A stretch of 64,000 bases of DNA. Source: Shimia sp. (GTDB lineage: Bacteria; Pseudomonadota; Alphaproteobacteria; Rhodobacterales; Rhodobacteraceae). The notes under the pieces are model-generated. The model saw only the letters and a list, made by a program, of their open reading frames with translations, made no database searches and was not told the DNA's origin. The stretch spans positions 1-64,000 of the forward strand of contig JAAENN010000020.1 in NCBI GenBank assembly GCA_024224295.1. Reading direction: 5' to 3'. A program made the position numbers and the translations under genes. Positions within the stretch are counted from its first letter, which is position 1. Every line of letters begins with the position of its first letter. This document shows, piece after piece, positions 15,879 through 24,105 of the stretch.

Positions 15879-15906
15879 AACCGTCGCGGGGGACACCGCG
15901 ACGGTT
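15879..15906. terminator. bidirectional terminator between tetR pair and preA
   Basis: AACCGTCGCGG and CCGCGACGGTT form an 11-bp perfect stem with a six-base loop. A-rich sequence lies on the left, giving a T-run on the minus strand for preA. It sits between the convergent regulator and preTA transcription units. Confidence 0.8.
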
Positions 15907-15960
15907 AGTTTCAGGAAGGGAAGATCCCTGAAAAACAGGCCAAACGGCCCCGTGTGAAGC

Positions 15961-17265
15961 TTACTCCGCTGCCGTAGACATAGGGTTGTTTGGATGCGCG
16001 GTCCAGTTGCCGTAATCGGCCTCCACCGGCTTTCCGGTGCGCTCATCCATCTCGCCGACATCCAGCGTGCGCATGGTGATACAGTTCTCCACCGGGCAGA
16101 CGTTAACGCAGAGGTTACAGGCCACACATTCATCGTCTTTCACGGTGAAAACACGGTCCTCAGACATCTCAATCGCCTGGTGGGACGTATCTTCACAGGC
16201 TGCATAGCACCGACCACAGCTGATACAATCATCCTGATTGATGACAGCCTTAGTGACGTGGTTCAGGTTAAGATACTGCCAGTCCGTGACATTCGGCGTC
16301 GCCATACCAACAAAATCTGCAGTGGAAGTGTAGCCCTTCTCATCCATCCACTGGGACAGACCAGAAATCATTTCCTGCACAATCTTGAAGCCATAGGTCA
16401 TCGCCGCCGTACACACCTGCACGTTGCCCGCGCCCAACGCCATGAACTCCGCCGCATCGCGCCAGGTGGTGATGCCACCAATACCGGAGATCGGCAGCTT
16501 CGCCGTCTCAGGGTTACGCGCAATTTCCGCGACCATGTTAAGCGCAATAGGCTTCACCGCTGGGCCGCAATAGCCGCCGTGGGTGCCTTTGCCATCGATC
16601 ATCGGCTCCGGGCTCATCGCATCGAGGTTCACATTGGTGATCGAGTTGATCGTGTTGATCAAGCTCACCGCATCCGCACCACCGCGCAGTGCCGCTTCCG
16701 CAGGATGCAGGATGTTGGTGATGTTCGGCGTCAGCTTCACAATCACCGGCAGATCGGTGGCCTCTTTACACCAGCGCGCAACCATTTCGATGTAGTCCGG
16801 CACCTGCCCCACAGCAGAGCCCATGCCGCGCTCGGCCATGCCATGCGGACAACCAAAGTTCAGCTCAAACCCGTCACAACCGGTTTCCGCGATCATGGGA
16901 AGAATGCGTTTCCACTCGTCTTCCTCACACGGCACCATGACCGAGGCGATCAGCGCGTGATCGGGGTAATCCCGCTTCACCCGCGTCATCTCTTCGAGGT
17001 TCACGTCCAGCGGACGATCAGTGATCAGCTCGATGTTGTTCAAGCCAAGCAACCGACGGTCTGCACCGTGGATCGCCCCGTAGCGCGGGCCGTTCACATT
17101 GACGACGGGAGGACCTTCCGCGCCCAGGGTTTTCCACACAACGCCACCCCAGCCCGCTTCAAAGGCGCGGCGCACGTTGTATTCCTTGTCCGTTGGCGGC
17201 GCCGAGGCGAGCCAGAACGGGTTTGGGGATTTGATCCCTACAAAATCACTTTCGAGATTGGCCAT
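15961..17265 (-). CDS. preA: NAD-dependent dihydropyrimidine dehydrogenase, catalytic subunit PreA
   Basis: A 434-residue flavin and iron-sulfur protein that works with PreT to interconvert uracil or thymine and their 5,6-dihydro forms. The FMN-binding TIM barrel covers about residues 5-310 (NFGCPHGMAERGMGS at 137-151). Two ferredoxin-type clusters follow: Cys347/350/353/357 and Cys380/383/386/390. By eye, the position of the catalytic Cys of mammalian DPD (GLAC) reads GSAV here, with Ser150 nearby. The gene is 14 nt downstream of preT and ends before a strong terminator. Confidence 0.93.
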   Translation of the reverse strand: MANLESDFVGIKSPNPFWLASAPPTDKEYNVRRAFEAGWGGVVWKTLGAEGPPVVNVNGPRYGAIHGADRRLLGLNNIELITDRPLDVNLEEMTRVKRDYPDHALIASVMVPCEEDEWKRILPMIAETGCDGFELNFGCPHGMAERGMGSAVGQVPDYIEMVARWCKEATDLPVIVKLTPNITNILHPAEAALRGGADAVSLINTINSITNVNLDAMSPEPMIDGKGTHGGYCGPAVKPIALNMVAEIARNPETAKLPISGIGGITTWRDAAEFMALGAGNVQVCTAAMTYGFKIVQEMISGLSQWMDEKGYTSTADFVGMATPNVTDWQYLNLNHVTKAVINQDDCISCGRCYAACEDTSHQAIEMSEDRVFTVKDDECVACNLCVNVCPVENCITMRTLDVGEMDERTGKPVEADYGNWTAHPNNPMSTAAE

Positions 17266-17279
17266 ATGCTTATCTCCCC

Positions 17280-18602
17280 TTACGCCGACAGTTTGGCGTG
17301 AATGTCTTCGGCCGCGTCGCGACCCTCAGCCACCGCAGTCACGGTCAGATCATCGCCGCCCGTGGCACAGTCGCCACCAGCCCAGATGCCCGCAACAGAC
17401 GTGCGCCCGGAGTCATCCACTTTGATCTTGCCCCACTCCAGCTCCGGCAGGCCGTCGCCTTCCAGTGTCTGCCCGATGGCTTTGAACACCTGATCCGCTG
17501 CCAGACGAATGGTCTGCCCGGTCGGTTTCAGATCATTGTCGGTGTACTCAAACTCGATCTCGCGCACCGCACCGTTGCCAATCACCGATTTGGGCGAGGC
17601 ATTGGTGATGATCCGCACGCCTTTGGAGGCAGCCAGGTCCTGTTCAAACTCGGACGCGTTCATGCGGTCCTTGCCGCGACGATACACAAGGCTCACGTTG
17701 AGCGCGCCCAACAGCTTGGCTTGTACAGCCGCATCCACAGCGGTCATGCCGCCGCCAATCACTACGACATCGCGCCCAATCGCCATTTGACCAAGGTCAT
17801 CCGCCTGACGCAGTTCTGCAATGAAATCCACCGCATCATCCACGCCATCTTTATCTTCGCCATCCACGCCCAGCGCGTTCACGCCGCCCAGACCAATGCC
17901 AAGGAATACCGCGTCAAACTCCGTCTTCAGACCGTCCAGCGACAGCCCGTCGCCCAGTTTCTTGCCGGTCTCAACCGTGATGCCACCAATCTTCAGCAGC
18001 CAATCAACCTCGCGCTCGGCAAAGCTCTCAACCGATTTATAAGCCGCAATGCCAAACTCGTTCAGACCACCCGCTTTCGCGCGCGCATCATAAACGGTGA
18101 CATCATGCCCGTGCATCGCCAGACGGTGTGCCGCGGACAGACCCGCTGGACCCGCGCCCACCACCGCAACTTTCTTGCCGGTGCTGTCGGCTCGGCCAAA
18201 AGGGTGCAGCCCCGCATCCACCAGCTTATCAGTGGCATACCGCTGCAACCGGCCAATCTCGACCGGATTGCCCTCAGCAGTTTCGCGCACGCACACCTGC
18301 TCACACAGTGTTTCGGTTGGGCACACACGGGCGCACATGCCGCCGAGAATATTCTGATCAAAAATCGTCTTGGCCGCCGCTTCCGGCGTGCCGGTGGCGA
18401 TCTGACGAATGAACAGAGGAATATCAATGTCTGTCGGACAGGCCGTCATACACGGCGCGTCGTGGCAGAAATAACAACGATCCGCCGCTACCAGGGCTTC
18501 GTGATCATCAAAACGAGGGTGCAAATCCCCAAAGTTTTCGGACAGTTCCGCAGCGTCTAAACGCGCTGCCTGAATTCCGTCGCTAAACGGTGTGTTGGAC
18601 AT
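17280..18602 (-). CDS. preT: NAD-dependent dihydropyrimidine dehydrogenase, electron-transfer subunit PreT
   Basis: A 440-residue GltD-like flavoprotein that passes electrons from NAD(P)H to PreA. The N-terminal Fe-S ligands are Cys43/46/51/55 and Cys90/94/100/104. The FAD motif VVGAGPAGLSAAHRLAMHG is near residues 147-166, and the NAD(P)H motif VVVIGGGMTAVDAAVQAKLLG near 275-295. The ATG at 18602 is chosen because GGGGAGGTCTT precedes it. A RutR-like box lies 73 nt upstream, so expression is probably induced by pyrimidine. Confidence 0.93.
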   Translation of the reverse strand: MSNTPFSDGIQAARLDAAELSENFGDLHPRFDDHEALVAADRCYFCHDAPCMTACPTDIDIPLFIRQIATGTPEAAAKTIFDQNILGGMCARVCPTETLCEQVCVRETAEGNPVEIGRLQRYATDKLVDAGLHPFGRADSTGKKVAVVGAGPAGLSAAHRLAMHGHDVTVYDARAKAGGLNEFGIAAYKSVESFAEREVDWLLKIGGITVETGKKLGDGLSLDGLKTEFDAVFLGIGLGGVNALGVDGEDKDGVDDAVDFIAELRQADDLGQMAIGRDVVVIGGGMTAVDAAVQAKLLGALNVSLVYRRGKDRMNASEFEQDLAASKGVRIITNASPKSVIGNGAVREIEFEYTDNDLKPTGQTIRLAADQVFKAIGQTLEGDGLPELEWGKIKVDDSGRTSVAGIWAGGDCATGGDDLTVTAVAEGRDAAEDIHAKLSA

Positions 18603-18674
18603 AAGACCTCCCCATACACCTTGTTGGCTACCCATTCAGGCTTGCATAGGTTTTTTGACCAATCAATAAAAATA

Positions 18675-18690
18675 TTTACCACATGGTCAA
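18675..18690. promoter_or_regulatory. RutR-like operator in front of preTA
   Basis: TTTACCACATGGTCAA matches the RutR consensus TTGACCA-N2-TGGTCAA at all but one specified position. A second half-like TTGACCAATCAA starts about 20 nt closer to preT. It ties the dehydrogenase genes to the RutR-like regulators 3 kb away. Confidence 0.65.
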
Positions 18691-19012
18691 AATAACCCCC
18701 AAACCTTTATTTTGACTTGCAAAATGCTTTCTGCGCATTTTTTCATCACTCCAAGAAAACCGGTAAATACTTGGCACTCCCCCGGCCTTCGCGCCCCCAG
18801 CCCGCCCCGACTTAACTGTGAAATTTTTGTAAAACCCACCATCTAGAAAGATTTATTCTACATTAAGACCTTGTTTTTCCCTGTCATCTTGACCAGATGA
18901 TATGCGCGCAGTTTCTATTTTCGACCCCCTGCTCCTAACCGGCTCAGCTTTCGATCAAGATACCCGCCGGGTTGTCGCATGATGCGGACGACACAAAAAA
19001 TGGAGAACGACG
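18691..19012. other. preT-csp intergenic region and cold-shock leader
   Basis: The 410-nt gap between preT (minus) and the cold-shock gene (plus) holds the RutR-like box and a hairpin with a T-run on the plus strand (AAAATGC/GCATTTTTT at 18721-18741). A long AT-rich leader precedes csp, which is usual for cold-shock genes whose 5' UTR controls translation. No open frame is convincing. Confidence 0.45.
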
Positions 19013-19219
19013 ATGGCTACTGGCACCGTCAAATGGTTCAACACCACCAAAGGCTTCGGCTTCATTGCACCTGACGAAGGCGGCAACGACGTATTTGTAC
19101 ACATTTCTGCAGTTGAGCGCTCCGGTCTGACCGGTCTCGCAGACAACCAGAAAGTCAGCTACGAGCTGCAAGCTGGCCGTGACGGCCGCGAAAGCGCTGT
19201 AGATCTGGCCCTGCTCTAA
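19013..19219 (+). CDS. CspA-family cold-shock protein
   Basis: A 68-residue single cold-shock domain. RNP1 reads KGFGFIAP and RNP2 VFVHISAVE, after the family start GTVKWFNTTKG. Such proteins bind single-stranded nucleic acids and melt RNA structure. AATGGAGAACGACG precedes the ATG. A strong intrinsic terminator follows 24 nt after the stop, so it is monocistronic. Confidence 0.95.
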   Translation: MATGTVKWFNTTKGFGFIAPDEGGNDVFVHISAVERSGLTGLADNQKVSYELQAGRDGRESAVDLALL

Positions 19220-19243
19220 GCAGCCCTGACACCTGAATTTCGA

Positions 19244-19272
19244 AAGGCGCCCCCTCGGGCGCCTTTTTTGTT
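19244..19272 (+). terminator. intrinsic terminator of csp
   Basis: AAAGGCGCC-CCCTC-GGGCGCCTTTTTTG: a strong stem followed by six T residues. It is just past the csp stop and can also serve the convergent gene ending at 19321. Confidence 0.9.
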
Positions 19273-19320
19273 TTCCAACTTTGCCGCCACCCAACTTAGG
19301 ACGACCTAACTCTCACGTAA

Positions 19321-20313
19321 CTACGGAGCCAAATGCGTCATACCAATGGCCTGCACACGCCCATCTGGTCCAAAGGTCATACCCATATACCAATTCGGGC
19401 TCTCATCGGCCTCACCAGCGCAACCAAGAACGCCAAAACGCGCAGCGGTAGCTGCCTCACCTCCAGGCACGCCCCCCAAAACTTTAACAACATCTCCTCG
19501 CGCAACCCCCACTGCGATCCCAGAGGGTGTTTCCCAATTGGACGACATGGCTTCCAACCCAATGACCCTGTTCTGAAACACATCAATCTGAAGCCCTTCG
19601 GCCGAAATGCGATCTACCGCCACTCCGGCCTCCACCCCTATTTCTACAGGTTCCGGTGATCCAAGCTTACCCAGCTTGCTGAGAGGATCTCCCATTGCCA
19701 CACCACCAAGCGCAAACTCCGTTTCGGGCAGGCAGTCTTCCTCCATGCCGTTTTGAACTTCTTGCTGCAGCAGCTTTGGGCGGATGACAGGGTACTCTGC
19801 CTCCGTCCATGAATGCGACACATCATCCCACTGATATCCTGCGGCTGTTTTGGCGTCATATATTCCGCCACCGAACCCATAGTTGACGCTCGCAGGTTCA
19901 CATTCAAGCTCGGCCAGCACCAAGCCATCCCGGGCGACCTCGAGCCCACCAAAGTGCCGATCCTCACGCTCCACCTCTTCCTCAGAGAAAGGCCGGTCGA
20001 ACCCGGCAAAAACTGTATAGCGGTGGCCTTGGTTATAGAACGAAACATTCTCGACAATTGCCCTTCCCACACCCGACCAAGGCTTGAAATCAACGTCTTG
20101 AATTGGCACTGAAAGCTCCAAATCCGGCTGCTGCCCCACGGCGCCATAGCGGTAAGTCGCACGGCTTTCATCAAAGCACACAAAAACCTCTGTGTTCCGT
20201 CCGGCAATCTCACATGACGCAAAAGGCTCCTGCCCTTCTGGACAATCGGCAATAACCACCGACCCCAAGGAACAAAGCAACACTGCCCCCCAAACAACTC
20301 TCAACTGCCTCAC
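19321..20313 (-). CDS. secreted protein of unknown function
   Basis: A 330-residue protein with a signal peptide (hydrophobic residues 6-20, cleavage near VIA-DC). It has six to eight cysteines, including CPEGQEPFASC at the mature N-terminus, that could form disulfides in the periplasm. The C-terminal half contains repeated Gly-rich turns (VGVARGDVVKVLGGVPGG and MGDPLSKLGKLGSPEP), reminiscent of a duplicated small domain. No catalytic motif or family is recognised. It is convergent with csp, and a short unknown gene lies upstream on the same strand. Confidence 0.7.
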   Translation of the reverse strand: MRQLRVVWGAVLLCSLGSVVIADCPEGQEPFASCEIAGRNTEVFVCFDESRATYRYGAVGQQPDLELSVPIQDVDFKPWSGVGRAIVENVSFYNQGHRYTVFAGFDRPFSEEEVEREDRHFGGLEVARDGLVLAELECEPASVNYGFGGGIYDAKTAAGYQWDDVSHSWTEAEYPVIRPKLLQQEVQNGMEEDCLPETEFALGGVAMGDPLSKLGKLGSPEPVEIGVEAGVAVDRISAEGLQIDVFQNRVIGLEAMSSNWETPSGIAVGVARGDVVKVLGGVPGGEAATAARFGVLGCAGEADESPNWYMGMTFGPDGRVQAIGMTHLAP

Positions 20314-20384
20314 GGCATAACCTCCTGAATTAGGTTCTACAAATTTCCAGAAAGTATGGCTTCTAACTGATCTCGCGCTGCCTC

Positions 20385-20825
20385 TTACCGCAGCCCAAGG
20401 CGCCGCGCCGCCTCATGCCCGGCATCCCACGCCAGCATCTCCGGACGCGTGGCGCAAACGCTCGACATTTCCGCATCAAAGCGCGCGTGAAGTTCCTCCG
20501 CCGCTGATCCGGAAGGCTGAGTCAAATCAAATCCAGATAGCTCTTCGTCCTGCACATAGCGTTGCATTACCAAGGCAAAGGGCAATTGCTCCTCTGACGG
20601 CAAACCAAGCCCTTCCGGGAATTCGCCCTTACGGTGGAAATAGTCCATAGCCGCATCATGATGCGAGGTAATGACTTCCTCATGTCGCTGGCGGAGCGTT
20701 GCACAGGACACCCCAACAAGATCTTCATAGCTGTAGATCACCACGGATGGCGGCCGCATCCACAAATACACCACGAGACAAAAAAGAGCCCCAAGCAACA
20801 CACCCAAAAACTTCACAATTTTCAT
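20385..20825 (-). CDS. single-pass membrane-anchored protein of unknown function
   Basis: A 146-residue protein with one N-terminal membrane segment (residues 4-22, FLGVLLGALFCLVVYLW) and a periplasmic helical domain rich in Glu, His and Arg (RQRHEEVITSHHDAAMDYFHRKGEFP). The family is not recognised. The ATG at 20825 is chosen because the upstream extension is Arg-rich and overlaps the decayed LysR gene, while AGGTGGGCGC precedes this ATG. Confidence 0.65.
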   Translation of the reverse strand: MKIVKFLGVLLGALFCLVVYLWMRPPSVVIYSYEDLVGVSCATLRQRHEEVITSHHDAAMDYFHRKGEFPEGLGLPSEEQLPFALVMQRYVQDEELSGFDLTQPSGSAAEELHARFDAEMSSVCATRPEMLAWDAGHEAARRLGLR

Positions 20826-20848
20826 GCGCCCACCTAGGCGCAGCCTAA

Positions 20849-21189
20849 GAGATCTGTCAAGAAATCGCCAAACTGCCCCTGCCCCAATCAGAACAGCGCG
20901 ACCTCGATGTTGCCATTCGCTTCGGCCACTTGGAGGATGCTTCTTAGATGGCCCGCGGCCACACCTTGAGGCCTTCTGTCCTGGCGGCCAGCCCAGTTCA
21001 CTTCGACCACAACAAAACTCCACATCTCCCAATCAATCTGGCTGATCTGTCGTGCCTGACCGACCATACTTCCCACTAGATCCCCCGGACATACCAACCA
21101 GCGCCGTCTACACCAGCGGCCGCACCCTCGCAGCCAAGGTCCGCGCCTTAATCGGCCACCACACCGACACGGTCGACAAAAAGCTGTGA
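20849..21189 (+). pseudogene. LysR-type regulator remnant (C-terminal domain)
   Basis: The plus strand encodes pieces of a LysR effector domain in order. EQRDLDVAIRFGHLEDAS starts at 20891. After a TAG come VLAASPVHFDHNKTPHLPIN and LADLSCLTDHTS. After another stop and a frame change the typical C-terminus appears, from PTSAVYTSGRTLAAKVRALI to DTVDKKL, ending in TGA at 21189. The DNA-binding domain is missing and the middle has an internal deletion. The order and spacing match GcvA-like LysR proteins. It is a clear gene corpse, without function as a protein. Confidence 0.7.
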
Positions 21190-21234
21190 GCAATCATGAG
21201 CGATAAGAGCACAACCTCTTGGCGCCAAAAGAAA

Positions 21235-21260
21235 AAGACGCAGCCCTAAGACTGCGTCTT
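21235..21260 (-). terminator. intrinsic terminator downstream of tRNA-Pro
   Basis: AAGACGCAG-CCCTAAGA-CTGCGTCTT, with T-rich sequence on both sides, lies 25 nt past the 3' end of the minus-strand tRNA gene. It can work in both directions. Confidence 0.8.
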
Positions 21261-21284
21261 TTTTCTTTTCCTCTGGGAGGAAAA

Positions 21285-21361
21285 TGGTCGGGACGGCAAG
21301 ATTCGAACTTGCGACCCCCTGTACCCAAAACAGGTGCGCTACCAGGCTGCGCTACGCCCCG
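21285..21361 (-). tRNA. tRNA-Pro (anticodon TGG)
   Basis: On the minus strand the gene begins CGGGGCGTAGCGCAG and ends with GTTCGAATC, CGTCCCG, A and an encoded CCA. The seven-base acceptor stem (CGGGGCG with CGTCCCG, one G-T pair) closes. The anticodon stem CCTGT/ACAGG carries the loop TTTGGGT, which gives anticodon TGG, reading CCA and probably other Pro codons. Length with CCA is 77 nt. Confidence 0.96.
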
Positions 21362-21407
21362 ACTTGTGAGGCAGGGTTTACCCCCACTGTTCGAGAATGA
21401 AAACCCC

Positions 21408-21932
21408 CTAACAACGCCAGTTTGCGATTTCTTGTAAAAAATTTATGTGGCGCATTTCGCTGCCTGCGGAGATACCCATCGCCTCCGCCAAACCGCCATT
21501 GATTTCAAGAACATAACGCACAGAATTGCCACCGTGTATCGGCGTTTCATCCAAAGGAATGGCGTTGCTGTGGACATGCTGAATCACCCCGTGCTCATCC
21601 GCAAACAACATATCGAGGGGAATCAAAGTGTTCCGCATCCAGAAAGACGCAGGTCGTGTGGTCTCATAGATAAACAGCATTCCGGCGCTGCTGGCCATGT
21701 GGGGACGATTCATCAATCCCTGAGCCCGCTCGGCCTCGGTATCTGCCACTTCTACGGAGAATCGCGCCTGCCCAAAGTCGCCGCGTATCAGCACGCTGTC
21801 TTCGCGGCAGGCGTCTTCTGCTTGGGCGGGCAAGGAGATCATGAACCCTGCCAGCAACCCAAAAATCTTGGCGCCGATCCTACGACCCGCGCCAAGCAAT
21901 GTTAGTCGTTTTCCAAAACCGCGTTTTCCCAC
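21408..21932 (-). CDS. DUF192-family secreted protein
   Basis: A 174-residue protein with a signal peptide (hydrophobic about residues 20-35, cleavage after PAQA). The DUF192 core includes [40 protein letters not shown] and [16 protein letters not shown]. The family is widespread and of unknown biochemical role. The assumed start is GTG at 21932, with GAGG eight bases before it, overlapping the double cold-shock gene by 31 nt; a start inside is possible. The last codons are in AT-rich DNA before the tRNA gene. Confidence 0.85.
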   Translation of the reverse strand: MGKRGFGKRLTLLGAGRRIGAKIFGLLAGFMISLPAQAEDACREDSVLIRGDFGQARFSVEVADTEAERAQGLMNRPHMASSAGMLFIYETTRPASFWMRNTLIPLDMLFADEHGVIQHVHSNAIPLDETPIHGGNSVRYVLEINGGLAEAMGISAGSEMRHINFLQEIANWRC

Positions 21933-22465
21933 GCCAATACCTCAGTTGCCATGCGACCACGTTTACCGTCGATCACACGCAGCGCCAAGGCTTCGCCCGG
22001 CTGCAGGTCAGACAGACCCGACCGGCGCAAAACTTCGATATGCAGGAAAATGTCTTCAGAGCGGCCAAACACATTGGCAAAGCCAAAGCCCTTGCCCTTG
22101 TCAAACCACTTCACCCGAGCCGGCTCCAGCGGCGTTGCCCGAATGTCATCAAGGTCCATGCCTTCAAAATCAGACAGAGCAGCCGGAACTTCTGTTTCCG
22201 GTGCTTCAATCTTATACACTTCGACTGCCTGTGCGCCGCGTTGTGTCACTTGGACAGCGACATCAATCACAGACCCGTCTGCAACAGAGCTTTGACCGAA
22301 ATTGCGCAAGACGTTTGCATGCAACAAAATATCCGGTCCGCCGTCGTCAGACACAATAAATCCGAATCCTTTGACCGGATCGAACCATTTCACCACGCCC
22401 ATCACCTGCGTGACGTCATTTTCTAGAGTACTCAATGCCTCAACCTTAGTTTGTATCATCCCCAT
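21902..22465 (-). CDS. double cold-shock-domain protein
   Basis: A 187-residue protein with two cold-shock domains. The first is at about residues 21-88 (GVVKWFDPVKGFGFIVSD, DILLHANVL) and the second at about 113-180 (ARVKWFDKGKGFGFANVF, DIFLHIEVLRRSG). An acidic linker joins them. Two-domain CSPs are known in alphaproteobacteria as stationary-phase or stress nucleic-acid-binding proteins. The ATG at 22459 is an alternative start. A long inverted repeat lies in its leader (22500-22537). Confidence 0.92.
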   Translation of the reverse strand: MGMIQTKVEALSTLENDVTQVMGVVKWFDPVKGFGFIVSDDGGPDILLHANVLRNFGQSSVADGSVIDVAVQVTQRGAQAVEVYKIEAPETEVPAALSDFEGMDLDDIRATPLEPARVKWFDKGKGFGFANVFGRSEDIFLHIEVLRRSGLSDLQPGEALALRVIDGKRGRMATEVLAWENAVLEND

Positions 22466-22499
22466 GATCTGCGTGACTGTGCTGCATCATGACGACTTC

Positions 22500-22537
22500 G
22501 GCAAGCGCAAAATTTCCATGCTTTTCATGCGCTTGCC
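22500..22537. promoter_or_regulatory. long inverted repeat in the leader of the double-CSD gene
   Basis: GGCAAGCGC (22500-22508) pairs perfectly with GCGCTTGCC (22529-22537). An inner AAAA/TTTT pairing is possible. There is no T-run on the minus strand, so a terminator for pdxH is less likely than a leader structure of the cold-shock gene 35 nt downstream. Confidence 0.5.
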
Positions 22538-22555
22538 TATAAAACTTTTAACTAA

Positions 22556-23161
22556 TTAAGGGTTAAGACGCTGAATTTCCCACTGTTTTTCAGGGGTTTC
22601 CCGTGTCCAGCGGAAACGGTCATGTAACCGAAACGCCCCGTCTGCCCAAAATTCAATTTCCGTTGGAGTAAGCCGATATCCGCCCCAAAAAGATGGGCGT
22701 TTGGGATGCGTGCCGTGCGTGGCTGTCATTTTTGCCACTTTCGCCATCAAATCTGTCCGAGAATTGAGGGGCTGAGACTGCTCAGAGGCCCAAGCACCGA
22801 GCTTACTCTTCAAACTACGCGACTCAAAATATGCATCCGCCTGCGGGCCGTCTTCGCGCTTAACGTGTCCTCTGACCCGAATTTGGCGGCGCAGAGATTT
22901 CGAATGCAACACAAAGGACGCTTTGCCCGCGCCATCCAACTCCTGTGCCTTTGCACTGCCGTAATTTGTATAGAACACAAACGCTGCATCCTCCACGTCC
23001 TTGAGCAGCACCATACGGGTGTTAGGCATGCCGTCCGCATCCACAGTCGACAGCGCAATGGCGTTTGGGTCATTCGGCTCGCTGTTTTCAGCCGCCGCCA
23101 GCCACGCCCGCGCAATTTCAAACGGGTCCTCACCCGCAAAGATCCCAGTTCTCTCACTCAT
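22556..23161 (-). CDS. pdxH: pyridoxamine 5'-phosphate oxidase
   Basis: A 201-residue FMN enzyme that oxidises PNP or PMP to pyridoxal 5'-phosphate, the last step of vitamin B6 synthesis and salvage. The FMN and substrate motifs are clear: [30 protein letters not shown], then [21 protein letters not shown] and the C-terminal RLHDRFRW...RLNP. The ATG at 23161 is chosen because GGAGACAGCG precedes it. It is divergent from fabI. Confidence 0.95.
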   Translation of the reverse strand: MSERTGIFAGEDPFEIARAWLAAAENSEPNDPNAIALSTVDADGMPNTRMVLLKDVEDAAFVFYTNYGSAKAQELDGAGKASFVLHSKSLRRQIRVRGHVKREDGPQADAYFESRSLKSKLGAWASEQSQPLNSRTDLMAKVAKMTATHGTHPKRPSFWGGYRLTPTEIEFWADGAFRLHDRFRWTRETPEKQWEIQRLNP

Positions 23162-23286
23162 CGCTGTCTCCAAGTGCGTCATTCAAGCCCGTAGGCTAGT
23201 CAGTGTTCCGATCCGGCGAAGACCTTGATGCGACAGGGTCAATCGCCTAAACGTCACCCATAACCAAGTGGGACGGAGTTCACCGG

Positions 23287-24105
23287 ATGTCAAATCAACT
23301 CATGGCAGGCAAACGTGGCCTGATTATGGGGCTTGCCAACGACAAGTCTATTGCCTGGGGCATTGCCAAAGCCTGCGCCGACGCTGGTGCTGAGCTGGCG
23401 TTCTCTTATATGGGCGACGCCTTCAAGAAACGCGTGGTCCCTCTGGCAGAACAGCTCAACGTTGACACTCTGATCGATTGTGATGTCTCCGATGCAGCCT
23501 CCATTGACGCCGCCTTTGCCGAGATCGAAGAAAAATGGGGCAAAATCGACTTCATCGTTCACGCCATTGGCTTCTCGGACAAAAACGAGCTGCGAGGCCG
23601 CTACGTCGACACATCCAAAGACAACTTCCTGATGACCATGGACATCTCCGTCTATTCCTTCACCGCCGTGATGCAGCGCGCGGAGAAGCTGATGACAGAC
23701 GGCGGTTCCGCCCTGACACTCACCTACTATGGTGCGGAACAGGTCATGCCGCATTACAACGTCATGGGCGTTGCCAAAGCCGCGCTGGAAGCTTCCGTTA
23801 AATATCTCGCTGAAGACCTCGGCAAAGACGGTATCCGCGTGAACGCCATTTCCGCAGGCCCCATCAAAACGCTGGCAGCCTCTGGCATCGGCGATTTCCG
23901 CTACATTATGAAGTGGAACGAGTTGAACTCGCCCCTCCGCCGTAATGTCAGCATCGAAGACGTGGGCAACTCCGCGCTTTATCTGCTGTCTGATCTGGGC
24001 AGCGGTGTGACCGGCGAAAACCTACACGTGGACGCGGGCTACCACATCGTTGGCATGAAAGCCGTGGATGCACCGGACATCGACGCGGTGGTGGGCCGTA
24101 AATGA
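23287..24105 (+). CDS. fabI: enoyl-[acyl-carrier-protein] reductase (NADH)
   Basis: A 272-residue short-chain dehydrogenase-type enzyme that carries out the last reductive step of fatty-acid elongation. The FabI-specific nucleotide site GLANDKSIAWGIAKACA is at about residues 16-32. The catalytic YNVMGVAKAALEA has the Tyr-x6-Lys spacing of FabI, and the flexible loop SAGPIKTLAASGI follows. ACGGAGTTCACCGG precedes the ATG. The stop overlaps the start of the LysE-type gene. Confidence 0.96.
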   Translation: MSNQLMAGKRGLIMGLANDKSIAWGIAKACADAGAELAFSYMGDAFKKRVVPLAEQLNVDTLIDCDVSDAASIDAAFAEIEEKWGKIDFIVHAIGFSDKNELRGRYVDTSKDNFLMTMDISVYSFTAVMQRAEKLMTDGGSALTLTYYGAEQVMPHYNVMGVAKAALEASVKYLAEDLGKDGIRVNAISAGPIKTLAASGIGDFRYIMKWNELNSPLRRNVSIEDVGNSALYLLSDLGSGVTGENLHVDAGYHIVGMKAVDAPDIDAVVGRK

